Origin: Hydrogenophaga sp.
GTDB taxonomy: Bacteria > Pseudomonadota > Gammaproteobacteria > Burkholderiales > Burkholderiaceae_C
Direction of reading: 5' to 3'
Assembly: GCF_014773545.1 (NCBI RefSeq)
Contig: NZ_SDDV01000005.1
Location: forward strand, 1 to 64,000
DNA: 64,000 bases
The stretch's first letter is position 1. The number at the start of each line of letters is the position of its first letter. The notes under the pieces are model-generated. The model did not search any database and was not told the DNA's origin. It saw only the letters and a list, made by a program, of their open reading frames with translations. This document shows, piece by piece, positions 43,925 through 53,477 of the stretch. The position numbers and the translations under genes were made by a program.

Positions 43925-44911
43925 ATGAGCAAGAAGCCCGTTCGCGTTGCCGTCACCGGTGCCGCCGGTCAAATCGGTTACGCCCTGTTGTTTCGCATCG
44001 CCTCGGGCGAAATGCTGGGCAAGGACCAGCCCGTGATCCTGCAACTGCTGGAAATCCCCGACGAAAAAGCCCAGAAAGCGCTCAAGGGCGTGATGATGGA
44101 GCTGGACGACTGCGCCTTCCCGCTGCTGGCCGGCATGCAAGCCCATAGCGACCCGATGACCGCCTTCCAGGACACCGACTACGCGCTGCTGGTCGGCTCG
44201 CGTCCGCGTGGCCCTGGCATGGAGCGCGCCGAGCTGCTCGCCATCAACGGCGCCATCTTCACCGCCCAGGGCAAGGCCCTGAACGCCGTGGCCAGCCGCG
44301 ACGTCAAGGTGCTGGTGGTCGGCAACCCAGCCAACACCAACGCCTACATCGCCATGAAGAGCGCGCCCGACCTGAAGCCGGGCAACTTCACCGCCATGCT
44401 GCGCCTGGACCACAACCGCGCCGCCAGCCAGCTCGCCGCCAAGACCGGCAAGCCTGTCTCCAGCATCAAGAAGCTGGCCGTGTGGGGCAACCACTCGCCC
44501 ACCATGTACGCCGATTACCGCTTCGCCACCATAGCCGGCGCATCGGTCAAGGACATGATCAACGACCAGGAATGGAACGCCAACGTGTTCCTGCCCACCG
44601 TGGGCAAGCGCGGTGCCGCCATCATCGAAGCGCGCGGTCTGTCCAGCGCCGCCTCGGCCGCCAACGCCGCCATCGACCACATGCGCGACTGGGCCCTGGG
44701 CACCAGCGGCGAATGGGTCACCATGGGCATCCCCTCGCAAGGCTGGTACGGCATCCCCCAGGACGTGATGTTCGGCTTCCCCGTCACCTGCGCCAACGGC
44801 GAGTACACCGTGGTGGAAGGCCTGGCCATCGACGCTTTCTCGCAAGAGTGCATCAACAAGACCCTGGCCGAGCTGCAGGGTGAGCAAGATGGCGTCAAAC
44901 ACCTGCTGTAA
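43925..44911 (+). CDS. mdh: Malate dehydrogenase
   Basis: 328 aa. NAD-binding [25 protein letters not shown]; substrate arginines in [14 protein letters not shown]; catalytic His in [24 protein letters not shown]. This is the long form close to cytosolic/Thermus-type enzymes, common in betaproteobacteria. GGAGTC before the ATG. Divergent from gntR and followed after 18 bases by the CitE-like gene. Confidence 0.98.
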   Translation: MSKKPVRVAVTGAAGQIGYALLFRIASGEMLGKDQPVILQLLEIPDEKAQKALKGVMMELDDCAFPLLAGMQAHSDPMTAFQDTDYALLVGSRPRGPGMERAELLAINGAIFTAQGKALNAVASRDVKVLVVGNPANTNAYIAMKSAPDLKPGNFTAMLRLDHNRAASQLAAKTGKPVSSIKKLAVWGNHSPTMYADYRFATIAGASVKDMINDQEWNANVFLPTVGKRGAAIIEARGLSSAASAANAAIDHMRDWALGTSGEWVTMGIPSQGWYGIPQDVMFGFPVTCANGEYTVVEGLAIDAFSQECINKTLAELQGEQDGVKHLL

Positions 44912-44929
44912 TTCGTTGGTAACTACGGC

Positions 44930-45910
44930 GTGATTCATCCGCGCGACATTCTCCTCGGTGCCCAGGCTGGCGCGTTCGCGCTGCCGGTCTGCGATCACTA
45001 CAGCGGGGTGGAGGCGCGGATGAAGAAAAGCCTGCGGCTGCAAGCCGACCTCACGGCCGAATTCGGCACCTGCGTCTTTGATGTCACGCTCGACTGCGAA
45101 GACGGCGCGCCCGCTGGCGGCGAGACCGAACACGCAGCCCTGGTGGCCGAGCTGGTGCTGGGCGCGCCGGTGGGCGCGCGTGTCGCGGTCCGGGTACACC
45201 CGGTCGATCACCCGCACTTTGACGCCGACATCGCCCAGATTGCAGGCAGCGCGGCGGCGCGCCTGTGTCATGTGATGCTGCCCAAGGTCGAATCGGTGGC
45301 CGACGTGCAACGCGCCGCAGCCGCACTCGACGCCGTCGGTGCCCGTGCCCTGCCGCTGCACGTCTTGATCGAATCCCCCGCTGCGGTGCAGCGCGCCTTT
45401 GACATCGCTGCGCAGCCGCGTGTGCAGTCGCTCAGCTTCGGGTTGATGGACTTTGTTTCGGCCCATGGCGGCGCCATTCCTGCCTCGGCCATGACGCTGG
45501 CCGGACAGTTCAGCCACCCGCACGTATGGCGCGCCAAGCTGGACATAGCGGCCGCCTGTCACGCGCACGGCAAGGTGGCTTCGCACAACGTAGTCACCGA
45601 GTTGAAAGACCTGGCGGCGTTGCAACACGCTGCCAGGCGTGCCGCTGCAGAGCTGGCTTACACGCGCATGTGGAGCATTCACCCGGATCAAATCCGACCC
45701 ATCATCGCGGCCTTTACACCCGACGAAGCTGCCATCGAAACGGCGACGGCGATCATAGAGCGCGCCGCCGCTTCCGACTGGGCGCCGGTGCAGCACGAAG
45801 GATGCCTGCACGACCGTGCCAGCTACCGCTACCACTGGCAAGTGATCGAACGCGCACACCAGACCGGGCACACCCTGCCCGCAAATGTGCGCGCCTGGTT
45901 TCCTGCTTGA
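44930..45910 (+). CDS. HpcH/HpaI-family CoA ester lyase (CitE-like)
   Basis: 326 aa. TIM-barrel family of CitE, malyl-CoA lyase and citramalyl-CoA lyase. Visible: FDVTLDCEDGAPAGGE (metal-site acidic residues), RVHPVDHPHFDAD, VMLPKVESVADVQ, LIESPAAVQRAF (metal-binding Glu) and FGLMDFVSAHGG. The substrate is not known; without CitD/CitF nearby it is not a citrate lyase. GTG 44930 starts 18 bases after mdh, and acnB follows after 49 bases, so mdh, this gene and acnB form one transcription unit. Confidence 0.85.
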   Translation: MIHPRDILLGAQAGAFALPVCDHYSGVEARMKKSLRLQADLTAEFGTCVFDVTLDCEDGAPAGGETEHAALVAELVLGAPVGARVAVRVHPVDHPHFDADIAQIAGSAAARLCHVMLPKVESVADVQRAAAALDAVGARALPLHVLIESPAAVQRAFDIAAQPRVQSLSFGLMDFVSAHGGAIPASAMTLAGQFSHPHVWRAKLDIAAACHAHGKVASHNVVTELKDLAALQHAARRAAAELAYTRMWSIHPDQIRPIIAAFTPDEAAIETATAIIERAAASDWAPVQHEGCLHDRASYRYHWQVIERAHQTGHTLPANVRAWFPA

Positions 45911-45959
45911 CGCTCACCCACCCCACAAACCATAACCATCAACCCCGCCGGAGAACACC

Positions 45960-48157
45960 ATGTCGACCTTCCTGACCGACTACCGCGCCCACACCGCTGA
46001 ACGCGCCGCCCTGGGCATACCGCCGCTAGCGCTCGACGCCAAACAAGTCGCGGCCCTGATCGAGCTGATCAAGGCCCCGCCCGCAGGCGAAGACGCTTTC
46101 CTGATGGACCTGCTGACGCACCGCGTGCCGCCAGGCGTGGACGACGCCGCCAAGGTCAAGGCCAGCTTCCTGGCGGCCGTGGCGCATGGTGACATCCAGG
46201 TCGGCCTGATCTCCAGGCCTAAGGCCACCGAGCTGCTGGGCACCATGGTGGGTGGCTACAACGTGCACCCGCTGATCGAGCTGCTGGACGACGCCGAGGT
46301 GGCGGCCGTGGCCGGCGCAGCGCTGAAGAAGACGCTGCTGATGTTCGATTACTTCAACGACGTGGCCGAGAAGGCCAAGGCCGGCAACGCGGTGGCCAAG
46401 GAAGTGATGCAGAGCTGGGCCGACGCCGAGTGGTTCACCAGCCGCCCCGAAGTGGAAAAGAAGATCACCGTCACCGTCTTCAAGGTGCCCGGTGAAACCA
46501 ATACCGACGACCTGTCTCCCGCGCCGGACGCCACCACGCGCCCGGACATCCCGATGCACTATCTGGCGATGCTGAAGAACACGCGCCAGGATTTTGGTAC
46601 TCCGGGTGGTGCGGCCTTCAAGCCCGAGGAAGACGGCAAGCGCGGCCCGATGCAGTTCATCGAAGACCTGAAGAAAAAGGGCCACCTGGTCGCCTACGTG
46701 GGCGACGTGGTCGGTACCGGCTCCAGCCGCAAATCGGCCACCAACAGCGTGATCTGGGCCACCGGCCAGGACATCCCCTTCGTGCCGAACAAGCGCTTTG
46801 GTGGCGTCACCCTGGGCGGCAAGATCGCCCCGATCTTCTTCAACACGCAGGAAGACTCGGGCTCGCTGCCGATTGAAGTGGACGTGTCCAAGCTGGAAAT
46901 GGGCGACGTGGTCGACGTGCTGCCCTACGACGGCAAGCTGGTCAAGAACGGCCAGACCGTGGCCGAGTTCAAGCTCAAGAGCGAGGTGCTGTTCGACGAA
47001 GTGCGCGCCGGCGGCCGCATCAACCTGATCATCGGCCGCTCGCTCACCGCCAAGGCGCGTGAATTCCTGGGCCTGGCAGCAAGCACGCTGTTCCGTCTGC
47101 CCGCTGTGCCTGCGCAAACCAAAGCCGGTTTCACGCTGGCGCAGAAGATGGTGGGCCGCGCCATCGGTCTGCCCGAGGGCCTGGGCGTGCGCCCCGGCAC
47201 CTACTGCGAGCCACGCATGACCACCGTGGGTTCGCAGGACACCACCGGCCCGATGACCCGCGACGAGCTGAAAGACCTGGCCTGCCTGGGTTTTTCCGCC
47301 GACCTGGTGATGCAGTCCTTCTGCCACACCGCGGCCTACCCCAAGCCGGTCGACGTGAAGACGCACCGCGAGCTGCCCAAGTTCATCAGCAGCCGCGGCG
47401 GCGTGGCCCTGCGCCCGGGCGACGGCGTGATCCACTCATGGCTGAACCGTCTGTTGTTGCCGGATACGGTTGGCACCGGCGGTGACTCGCACACCCGCTT
47501 CCCCATCGGCATCTCCTTCCCCGCAGGCTCGGGCCTGGTGGCCTTTGGCGCCGCCACCGGCGTGATGCCGCTGGACATGCCCGAGTCGGTGCTGGTGCGC
47601 TTCAAGGGCCAGATGCAGCCCGGCGTGACGCTGCGCGACCTGGTGCACGCGATTCCGCTGTACGCCATCAAGGCCGGTCTGCTGACGGTGGCCAAGGCCG
47701 GCAAGATCAACGCCTTCTCGGGCCGCATCCTGGAGATCGAAGGCCTGCCCGACCTGAAGGTCGAGCAGGCGTTTGAACTATCCGACGCGTCGGCCGAGCG
47801 CTCCGCCGCCGGTTGCACCATCAAGCTCAACCCCGCGCCGATCAAGGAGTACCTCAGCAGCAACATCGTGCTGATGAAGAACATGATCGCCGACGGCTAC
47901 GAAGACAAGCGCACCTTGCAGCGCCGCATCGAAAAGGTCCAAGCCTGATCGACCTGGCCGACATCAAGGAACCCATCCTGTGCTGCCCGAACGATCCGGA
48001 CGACGCCAAGTTCTTGAGCGAGGTGGCGGGCACGAAGATCGACGAAGCCTTCATCGGCTCGTGCATGACCAACATCGGCCACTTCCGCGCCGCCGCCAAG
48101 CTGCTCGGCGGCCAGCGCGACATCCCGGTCAAGCTGTGGGTCGCGCCGCCGACCAAA
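45960..48157 (+). pseudogene. acnB: Aconitate hydratase B, truncated and frameshifted
   Basis: Intact AcnB is about 860 aa. The open frame 45960-47948 gives 662 aa that match from the start ([32 protein letters not shown]) through the HEAT-like and swivel domains into the catalytic region, ending [12 protein letters not shown] and a stop. The expected next segment, about 20 residues beginning WLA, is missing. The match resumes at 47948 in another frame with IDLADIKEPILCCPNDPDDAKF and FIGSCMTNIGHFRAAAKLL, then stops at VAPPTK (about 48157). The CSLCMGN motif with two of the three cluster cysteines and the last 120 or so residues are absent. No active aconitase can come from this locus. Confidence 0.93.
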
Positions 48158-48324
48158 TCAGAAAAACTTTCCACGTATCCATGTTTCAGTGGCTCGGGAA
48201 ATTACAGAACGAATATTGCACTACCGAAAAAATCCACGAGTTCGATCTGGTGGTGGCCAAAAACTTTCTGCAGACGCCGAATGGGCACAGAGACAAAGAC
48301 TGGTGTCTGCCTGCCGCGGGTTGT
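48158..48324. other. Unidentified lower-GC DNA at the acnB break
   Basis: About 167 bp that replace the acnB 3' end. The first 90 bases are clearly AT-richer than the surroundings. Plus-strand translation contains WLGKLQNEYCTTEKIHEFDLVVAKNFLQT, which has a protein-like composition, but I recognise no family and the frame is open at neither end. Probably the end of an inserted element. Confidence 0.5.
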
Positions 48325-48755
48325 CATAGACGTCTCGTGGGCCCGGTCCATCTCCACCAGCAACGCCACGTTGGCGGCCGTGTACTTGCGCGCGGCCGTA
48401 GCCGCTGGTAGGGCGCAGGTAGGTCAGCACCACACCGCGTTCGCGCTTGTGCGCTGGGGGTGGTCAAACCGAGTCAGCACCCGACTGATGTGTTCGTAGC
48501 GCTGGTTATCGGCCGCACTACCTGGGGCTGGGCTGTGAACGCCAGCTGCGGCGTTGCGCTGAGAAACAGTTGCAACTGCTCAAGGCTTCGATAGGGCCTG
48601 ATGGTCTGCGCAGGCAAGTCATTCAAAAAGCCCACGGCGTCCCTAAGCTGCCATCTCAAATCCTCGTAGCCGACGCGCCCGCTGCCGACAACCCATAGGC
48701 GCCGCCGCGTACCGACGACAATCTCGGATAATTCGCTTTTCTGAACACCCGCCAT
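48325..48755 (-). pseudogene. Decayed integrase/transposase-like gene
   Basis: Read on the minus strand from ATG 48755, pieces in different frames follow one another in order. First GTRRRLWVVGSGRVGYEDLRWQLRDAVGFLNDL up to QPQVVR, then NQRYEHISRVLTRFDHPQ, then RGVVLTYLRPTSGYGRAQV, then RKYTAANVALLVEMDRAHET. The last three resemble the N-terminal helix-turn-helix part of integrase-core (IS481-like) transposases as I recall them. Two frameshifts and an internal deletion separate the pieces, and the DDE catalytic core is missing. The 93-residue first frame could be called as a gene, but it looks like the front end of this wreck. It abuts the acnB break. Confidence 0.5.
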
Positions 48756-49233
48756 GACCGAGCCGATCGACTACCCCAGCACCTCGCCCCAGGTTTTGTC
48801 TGCCGTCAGGCGCACGCGCTGGCTCGCCGTGGGCAGCCTGCTGGGCCTGATCGTGCTCGGCTTGGCCTGGGAGCTGTGGCTGGCCCCGCTGCGCCCAGGT
48901 GGCTCGTGGTGGGCGATCAAGGTGTTGCCGCTGACGCTGCCGCTGATTGGCTTGCTGAAAAACCGCATGTACACCTACCGCTGGGTCAGCCTGTTGGTGT
49001 GGTTGTATTTTGCCGAAGGTGTCATGCGCGTCTACAGCGACGCCGGCTTGTCGGCGTGGCTGGCCGGGCTGCAGGTGTTGCTGTGCGTGTGCTTGTTTGT
49101 CGCTTGCGCGCTGCACGTGCGCATCCGGCTGCGCGGCGCGGGCAAAGCCGCTGTGGCAGCCGACCAGGTGCGCCATGCCGCCGCCATTGGCGCCGCCACC
49201 GACCCGGTGGCGGCGCCCGCCGAGCGGCCATGA
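48754..49233 (+). CDS. DUF2069 membrane protein
   Basis: 159 aa with four hydrophobic segments (about residues 22-42, 54-70, 78-95 and 103-122). SWWAIKVLPLTLPLIGLLKNRMYTYRWVSLLVWLYFAEGVMR is the DUF2069 pattern. Function unknown. The ATG shares bases with the start of the decayed gene on the other strand, so its promoter must lie in that remnant. It overlaps the next gene by 4 bases. Confidence 0.85.
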   Translation: MTEPIDYPSTSPQVLSAVRRTRWLAVGSLLGLIVLGLAWELWLAPLRPGGSWWAIKVLPLTLPLIGLLKNRMYTYRWVSLLVWLYFAEGVMRVYSDAGLSAWLAGLQVLLCVCLFVACALHVRIRLRGAGKAAVAADQVRHAAAIGAATDPVAAPAERP

Positions 49234-50651
49234 ACGAGTTGCTGGCGCTGTTGCGCCAGACCGTGGGCGCGCACCACGTGCTCACGCATGAGGATCCGAA
49301 CGCCGACCTGAGCGCCTGGGAGCAAGACTGGCGCGGCCGCAGCCGGGGCCGCGCGCTGGCGGTGGTGCGCCCGGCCAACACCGAAGAAGTCGCCGCCGTG
49401 CTGCGCGCCTGCGCCGGCGCCGGTGCGGCGATCGTGCCGCAAGGCGGCAACACCGGGTTGGTGCTGGGTTCGGTGCCCGACGCCTCGGGCACACAAGTGC
49501 TGCTCAGCCTTGGACGCATGGACGCGGTGCTCGAGCTCGACGCGGCCAACGCCAGCGTCACGGTGCAAGCCGGCTGCGTGTTGCAAAACCTGCAACAAGT
49601 GGCCGCCCAAGCCGGTTTTCTGTTCCCCTTGCGCCTGGCCTCTGAGGGCAGTTGCACCATCGGCGGCAACTTGGCCAGCAACGCTGGCGGCACCCAGGTG
49701 CTGCGCTACGGCAACGCACGCGAGCTCTGTCTGGGGCTGGAACTGGTGACGGCGCAAGGCGATGTCTGGCACGGCCTGTCGGGTCTGCGCAAAGACAACA
49801 GCGGCTACGACTTGCGCAACCTCTTCATTGGCAGCGAAGGCACGCTGGGGGTCATCACCGCCGCCACCCTCAAGCTCTACCCGCTGCCAGCGGCGCAGTT
49901 GTGCGCCTGGGCCGCCGTGCCCAGTCTGGGCGCTGCGCTGGAACTGCTCAGCCACGCGCAGCGGCAACTGGGCGCTGGCCTGACGGGTTTTGAAATCATG
50001 GGCCAGTTCGCACTCAGCCTGGTGGCCCGGCACTTCCCGCACTTGCGCGTGCCGCCGTGGCAAGGCGCGCCCTATGGCGTGCTGCTGGAATGCAGCGACA
50101 ACGAATCTCAAAGCCATGCCCAGGCCAGCCTGGAGCGCCTGCTGGGCTGCGCGCTCGAACTCGGCACGGTCAGCGACGCCGTCTTGCCGACCAGCCTGGC
50201 GCAGGCGCAGCAGCTCTGGCAGGTGCGCGAGCACATTGCACTGGCGCAGGCCAAAGAAGGGCCTAACATCAAGCACGACATCGCGCTGCCGGTCTCGCGC
50301 ATTCCGGCCTTTTGCGCCGAGACCGATGCCCTGCTGCAACGCGAATGGCCCGGTGTGCGGCTGGTCACTTTCGGTCACCTGGGCGACGGCAACCTGCACT
50401 ACAACGTGCAAGCCCCTGCCGGGGTGGATGCAGCCGTTTTTTTGCGCGACTGGGAAGCGCGCATCAACACTCTGGTGTTTGACGCCGTGACGCGCTACCA
50501 TGGCAGCGTCAGCGCCGAGCACGGCATTGGCAGCCTGAGAGCGGGCTTGCTGCCGCAGTACAAAGACCCGGTGGCGCTCAGGCTGATGCGCGCTGTCAAG
50601 CAAGCACTAGACCCGCAAGGGATCATGAACCCCGGTCGCGTCCTGTCATGA
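49230..50651 (+). CDS. FAD-binding oxidoreductase, D-2-hydroxyacid dehydrogenase (GlcD-like)
   Basis: 473 aa. PCMH-type FAD-binding domain (residues about 40-220: VRPANTEEVAAVLRACAGAGAAIVPQGGNTGLV, GCTIGGNLASNAGGTQVLRYGNARE), and a C-terminal FAD-oxidase domain with VTFGHLGDGNLHYNV and SAEHGIGSLRAGLL, which hold the metal-site and catalytic histidines of D-lactate and D-2-hydroxyglutarate dehydrogenases. The substrate is probably a D-2-hydroxyacid. ATG overlaps the DUF2069 stop; the next gene overlaps its own stop. Confidence 0.88.
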   Translation: MNELLALLRQTVGAHHVLTHEDPNADLSAWEQDWRGRSRGRALAVVRPANTEEVAAVLRACAGAGAAIVPQGGNTGLVLGSVPDASGTQVLLSLGRMDAVLELDAANASVTVQAGCVLQNLQQVAAQAGFLFPLRLASEGSCTIGGNLASNAGGTQVLRYGNARELCLGLELVTAQGDVWHGLSGLRKDNSGYDLRNLFIGSEGTLGVITAATLKLYPLPAAQLCAWAAVPSLGAALELLSHAQRQLGAGLTGFEIMGQFALSLVARHFPHLRVPPWQGAPYGVLLECSDNESQSHAQASLERLLGCALELGTVSDAVLPTSLAQAQQLWQVREHIALAQAKEGPNIKHDIALPVSRIPAFCAETDALLQREWPGVRLVTFGHLGDGNLHYNVQAPAGVDAAVFLRDWEARINTLVFDAVTRYHGSVSAEHGIGSLRAGLLPQYKDPVALRLMRAVKQALDPQGIMNPGRVLS

Positions 50652-51580
50652 ACACATGGGCCAAGCTGTTGTACATACTGGGTGCTGCGCTTGTGCTGCA
50701 CGGCGCGGCGCTGGCCACGCCGGTCGCGTCGCAGCCAGCGGTGGCCGCGTGGCGCGAGCAGGCGCGTGCACTCGAACACGGCGAAGGTGTCACGCGCGAC
50801 ATTGAAAGCGCCATCGAGCTGTATTGCAAAGCCGCCCTGGCGGGCGACGCCCAGGCCCAGTACGACCTGGGTTGGATCTACGCCAACGGCCGTGGCGTGG
50901 CGCGCAGCGATGCCTATGCCGCTCATTTCTTTCAGCAAGCCGCCCACCAGGGCGACGCCCCGGCGCAGCGCATGCTGGCGCGCATGACCGAAAACGCCGC
51001 TCCACCGCCTTGCGTGCTGGCGGCCCAGCAGGCTGCAGAGATCGAACGACTGCGCCGCATCGAAGCCGATCTGGCCGACCAGCAGCAGCAGATGGCGAAC
51101 GGGTTTGAACGCCTCATAGACAGCGCCCGCGAGCAACAGGTAATGGCGATCGTGCGCCGTCTGGCACCCGAATACGGCATACACCCCGGCCTGGCGTTTG
51201 CCGTCATCCGCGCCGAATCCAATTTCAACCCGCTGGCGGTATCGAACAAAAACGCCCAGGGCCTGATGCAGCTCATTCCTGAGACCGCCGCGCGTTTTAA
51301 CGTGCGCAAACCCTTTGACCCAGAGCAAAACATCCGCGGCGGGCTGGCCTATCTGCGCTGGCTGCTGGCCTACTTCAGGGGTGACGTGTCGCTGGCGCTG
51401 GCGGCTTACAACGCGGGCGAAGGTGCGGTCAACCGCCACCGCGGCGTGCCGCCGTTCCAGGAGACCCAGAACTACCTGCGTCGCATCCGGGAAGTGTTCC
51501 AACTGCCCTACCACCCGTTTGATGCCCGCGTCACGGCGCCATCGCCTGAACTGGCGCGCATCCGCGCGGCACGGCGCTGA
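50648..51580 (+). CDS. Lytic transglycosylase with Sel1 repeats
   Basis: 310 aa. N-terminal signal sequence (LLYILGAALVLHGAALA). Two Sel1-type repeats at about residues 35-110 (ALEHGEGVTRDIESAIELYCKAALAGDAQAQYDLGWIYANGRGVARSDAYAAHFFQQAA), a coiled stretch rich in Glu/Gln (about 125-160), then a GH23 SLT domain with catalytic Glu in FAVIRAESNFNPLAVSNKNAQGLMQLIPETA and the AAYNAGEGAV motif. It cuts peptidoglycan glycan chains. Overlaps the oxidoreductase gene by 4 bases. Confidence 0.9.
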   Translation: MNTWAKLLYILGAALVLHGAALATPVASQPAVAAWREQARALEHGEGVTRDIESAIELYCKAALAGDAQAQYDLGWIYANGRGVARSDAYAAHFFQQAAHQGDAPAQRMLARMTENAAPPPCVLAAQQAAEIERLRRIEADLADQQQQMANGFERLIDSAREQQVMAIVRRLAPEYGIHPGLAFAVIRAESNFNPLAVSNKNAQGLMQLIPETAARFNVRKPFDPEQNIRGGLAYLRWLLAYFRGDVSLALAAYNAGEGAVNRHRGVPPFQETQNYLRRIREVFQLPYHPFDARVTAPSPELARIRAARR

Positions 51581-51700
51581 CTGTCGCCACCAGCGCAGGT
51601 GTAGGCTCGAAATCCCGCACAATCACGGCTTTCTGACGCTGGCGGCGGCCGCCCTGCTTGATGCCCACGGCTGCCGTCAGAAAGCAAGAAAGAAGCCTTG

Positions 51701-52531
51701 ATGACCCGCCCGATCCGCTCCCAATACGAAGACTTCGTTCGTCACGTGCTTGCCCAGGGCGTACAAAAAACCGACCGCACCGGCACCGGCACCACCAGCG
51801 TGTTCGGCTACCACATGCGCTTTGACCTGAGCGAAGGTTTTCCGCTCATCACCACCAAAAAAGTCTTTTGGCGCGCCATCGTGGTCGAACTGCTGTGGTT
51901 TTTGCGCGGTGACAGCAACGTCAAGTGGCTGCAAGAACGCGGCTGCACCATCTGGGACGAATGGGCCGACCCGCACGGCGAGCTCGGCCCGGTCTACGGC
52001 GTGCAGTGGCGCAGTTGGCCCACGCCCGAAGGGGGCCAGATCGACCAGATGGCCGAGCTGATTCAGAGCCTGAAAACCAACCCGGACTCGCGCCGCTTGC
52101 TGGTCAGTGCCTGGAACGTGGCCGACCTGCCCAAAATGGCTCTCATGCCCTGCCACGCGCTGTTTCAGTTCTATGTGGCGCCGCCGACCAGCCCGCAAGG
52201 ACGCGGCAAGCTGAGCTGCCAGCTCTACCAGCGCAGCGCCGACGTGTTTCTGGGCGTGCCATTCAACATTGCCAGCTACGCCCTGCTGACGCATCTGGTG
52301 GCGCAGCAATGCGAACTCGATGTGGGTGACTTCATCTGGAACGGTGGCGACTGCCACATCTACCACAACCACCAGCAGCAAGTGGCGCTGCAACTGAGCC
52401 GAACGCCGCTGGCCTACCCCAGGCTGAACATCGCGCGCCGACCTGCCAGCCTGTTCGAATACGAACCGGAAGACTTCGAGCTGCAGGACTACCAGTGCCA
52501 CCCGGCCATCAAGGCGGCGGTGGCGGTGTGA
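51701..52531 (+). CDS. thyA: Thymidylate synthase
   Basis: 276 aa. Catalytic Cys151 in [13 protein letters not shown], dUMP-binding [11 protein letters not shown] and [27 protein letters not shown], and [11 protein letters not shown]. It makes dTMP with methylene-THF. Slightly longer than the 264-aa E. coli enzyme owing to a short insert after FYV ([11 protein letters not shown]). ATG 51701 has AAGAAAGAAG upstream. thyA and folA are near neighbours, as is common, here with a transporter gene between. Confidence 0.97.
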   Translation: MTRPIRSQYEDFVRHVLAQGVQKTDRTGTGTTSVFGYHMRFDLSEGFPLITTKKVFWRAIVVELLWFLRGDSNVKWLQERGCTIWDEWADPHGELGPVYGVQWRSWPTPEGGQIDQMAELIQSLKTNPDSRRLLVSAWNVADLPKMALMPCHALFQFYVAPPTSPQGRGKLSCQLYQRSADVFLGVPFNIASYALLTHLVAQQCELDVGDFIWNGGDCHIYHNHQQQVALQLSRTPLAYPRLNIARRPASLFEYEPEDFELQDYQCHPAIKAAVAV

Positions 52532-52553
52532 TCAAACACCAGCCGCAGCGCGC

Positions 52554-53453
52554 ATGATTTCACGCCGCCAACTCTGGGCCCTGCTGGCTCTGACGCTGAT
52601 GTGGGGCGTCAACTGGCCGATGATGAAGCTCTCTTTGCAAGAGCTGACCCCGCTGTATTTCCGCGCCAGCACCATGCTGCTGGGCGCGGCCTGGCTGTTT
52701 GCCTATGTGGCGCTGCGCGGCGAGCGCATGTGGCCACGCGGACGCGAATGGCTGGTGATTGCGCTGCTGGGCCTGCCCAATGTGCTGGGCTGGCACACGC
52801 TGTCGATTTACGGCGTGCAAGAACTCGCCTCCGGGCGCGCCGCCATCCTGGGCTTTACCATGCCGATCTTCACGGTGCTGATCGGCGCCTTGTTTTTTGG
52901 CGAACGCATCACGCCGCGCGTGCGGCTGGCGGTGCTCAGCGCCAGCATCGCCATCGGCTTGCTGCTGTGGCACGAGCTGCAGCGCCTGAGCGGGCGCCCG
53001 GTCGGCATCGCCTGGATGCTGAGTGCGGCGTTTTGCTGGGCGCTGGGCACTTTGCTGTTTCGGCGTGCCCGTCTCACGCTCGCGCCCATGGTGGTGCTGG
53101 TTTGGATGCTGCTGCTGGGCAGCGCTGTGCTCTGGGTGCTGGCGCTCTCGCTCGAACCGCTGCCGCAACCGAGCGGCTTTTCGCTGCCGATGTGGATCAG
53201 CCTGGCCTACGGCGTGTTCATCAACTACGGGCTGGCGCAACTGATCTGGTTTGCCATGGCGCGCAACCTGCCCCCGGCCACCAGCGCCATGAGCATCATG
53301 GCGATTCCGCTGGTCGGCACGCTCAGTGCCACCGCCATCGTCGGCGAAGTGCCGCACTGGCAAGACTGGCTGGCGATCGTGTTTGTGATGCTCGCCATCG
53401 CCAGCGTGCTGTGGCCTCAGCGCAGCGTGGCGGCCCCAGCGGATCGGCCCTGA
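52554..53453 (+). CDS. EamA/DMT-family transporter
   Basis: 299 aa with ten hydrophobic segments in two EamA repeats (about residues 8-135 and 150-285). N-terminal LWALLALTLMWGVNWPMMKLSLQEL and the mid-protein GIAWMLSAAFCWALGTLLFRR start each repeat. Drug/metabolite transporter superfamily; substrate unknown. It lies between thyA and folA with gaps of only 22-24 bases, which suggests cotranscription. Confidence 0.9.
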   Translation: MISRRQLWALLALTLMWGVNWPMMKLSLQELTPLYFRASTMLLGAAWLFAYVALRGERMWPRGREWLVIALLGLPNVLGWHTLSIYGVQELASGRAAILGFTMPIFTVLIGALFFGERITPRVRLAVLSASIAIGLLLWHELQRLSGRPVGIAWMLSAAFCWALGTLLFRRARLTLAPMVVLVWMLLLGSAVLWVLALSLEPLPQPSGFSLPMWISLAYGVFINYGLAQLIWFAMARNLPPATSAMSIMAIPLVGTLSATAIVGEVPHWQDWLAIVFVMLAIASVLWPQRSVAAPADRP

Positions 53454-53477
53454 TCGGCGCAGCGGCACAATCACCCC

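Noticed and set aside
47948-48157. Programmed frameshifting to restore AcnB
   Set aside because: About 20 codons are missing and the CSLC cluster motif does not exist downstream in any frame, so no frameshift could yield an active enzyme.
48474-48755. 93-residue frame on the minus strand as an independent gene
   Set aside because: It reads like the front of a decayed integrase-like gene, has no ribosome binding site, and its start lies on top of the DUF2069 start.
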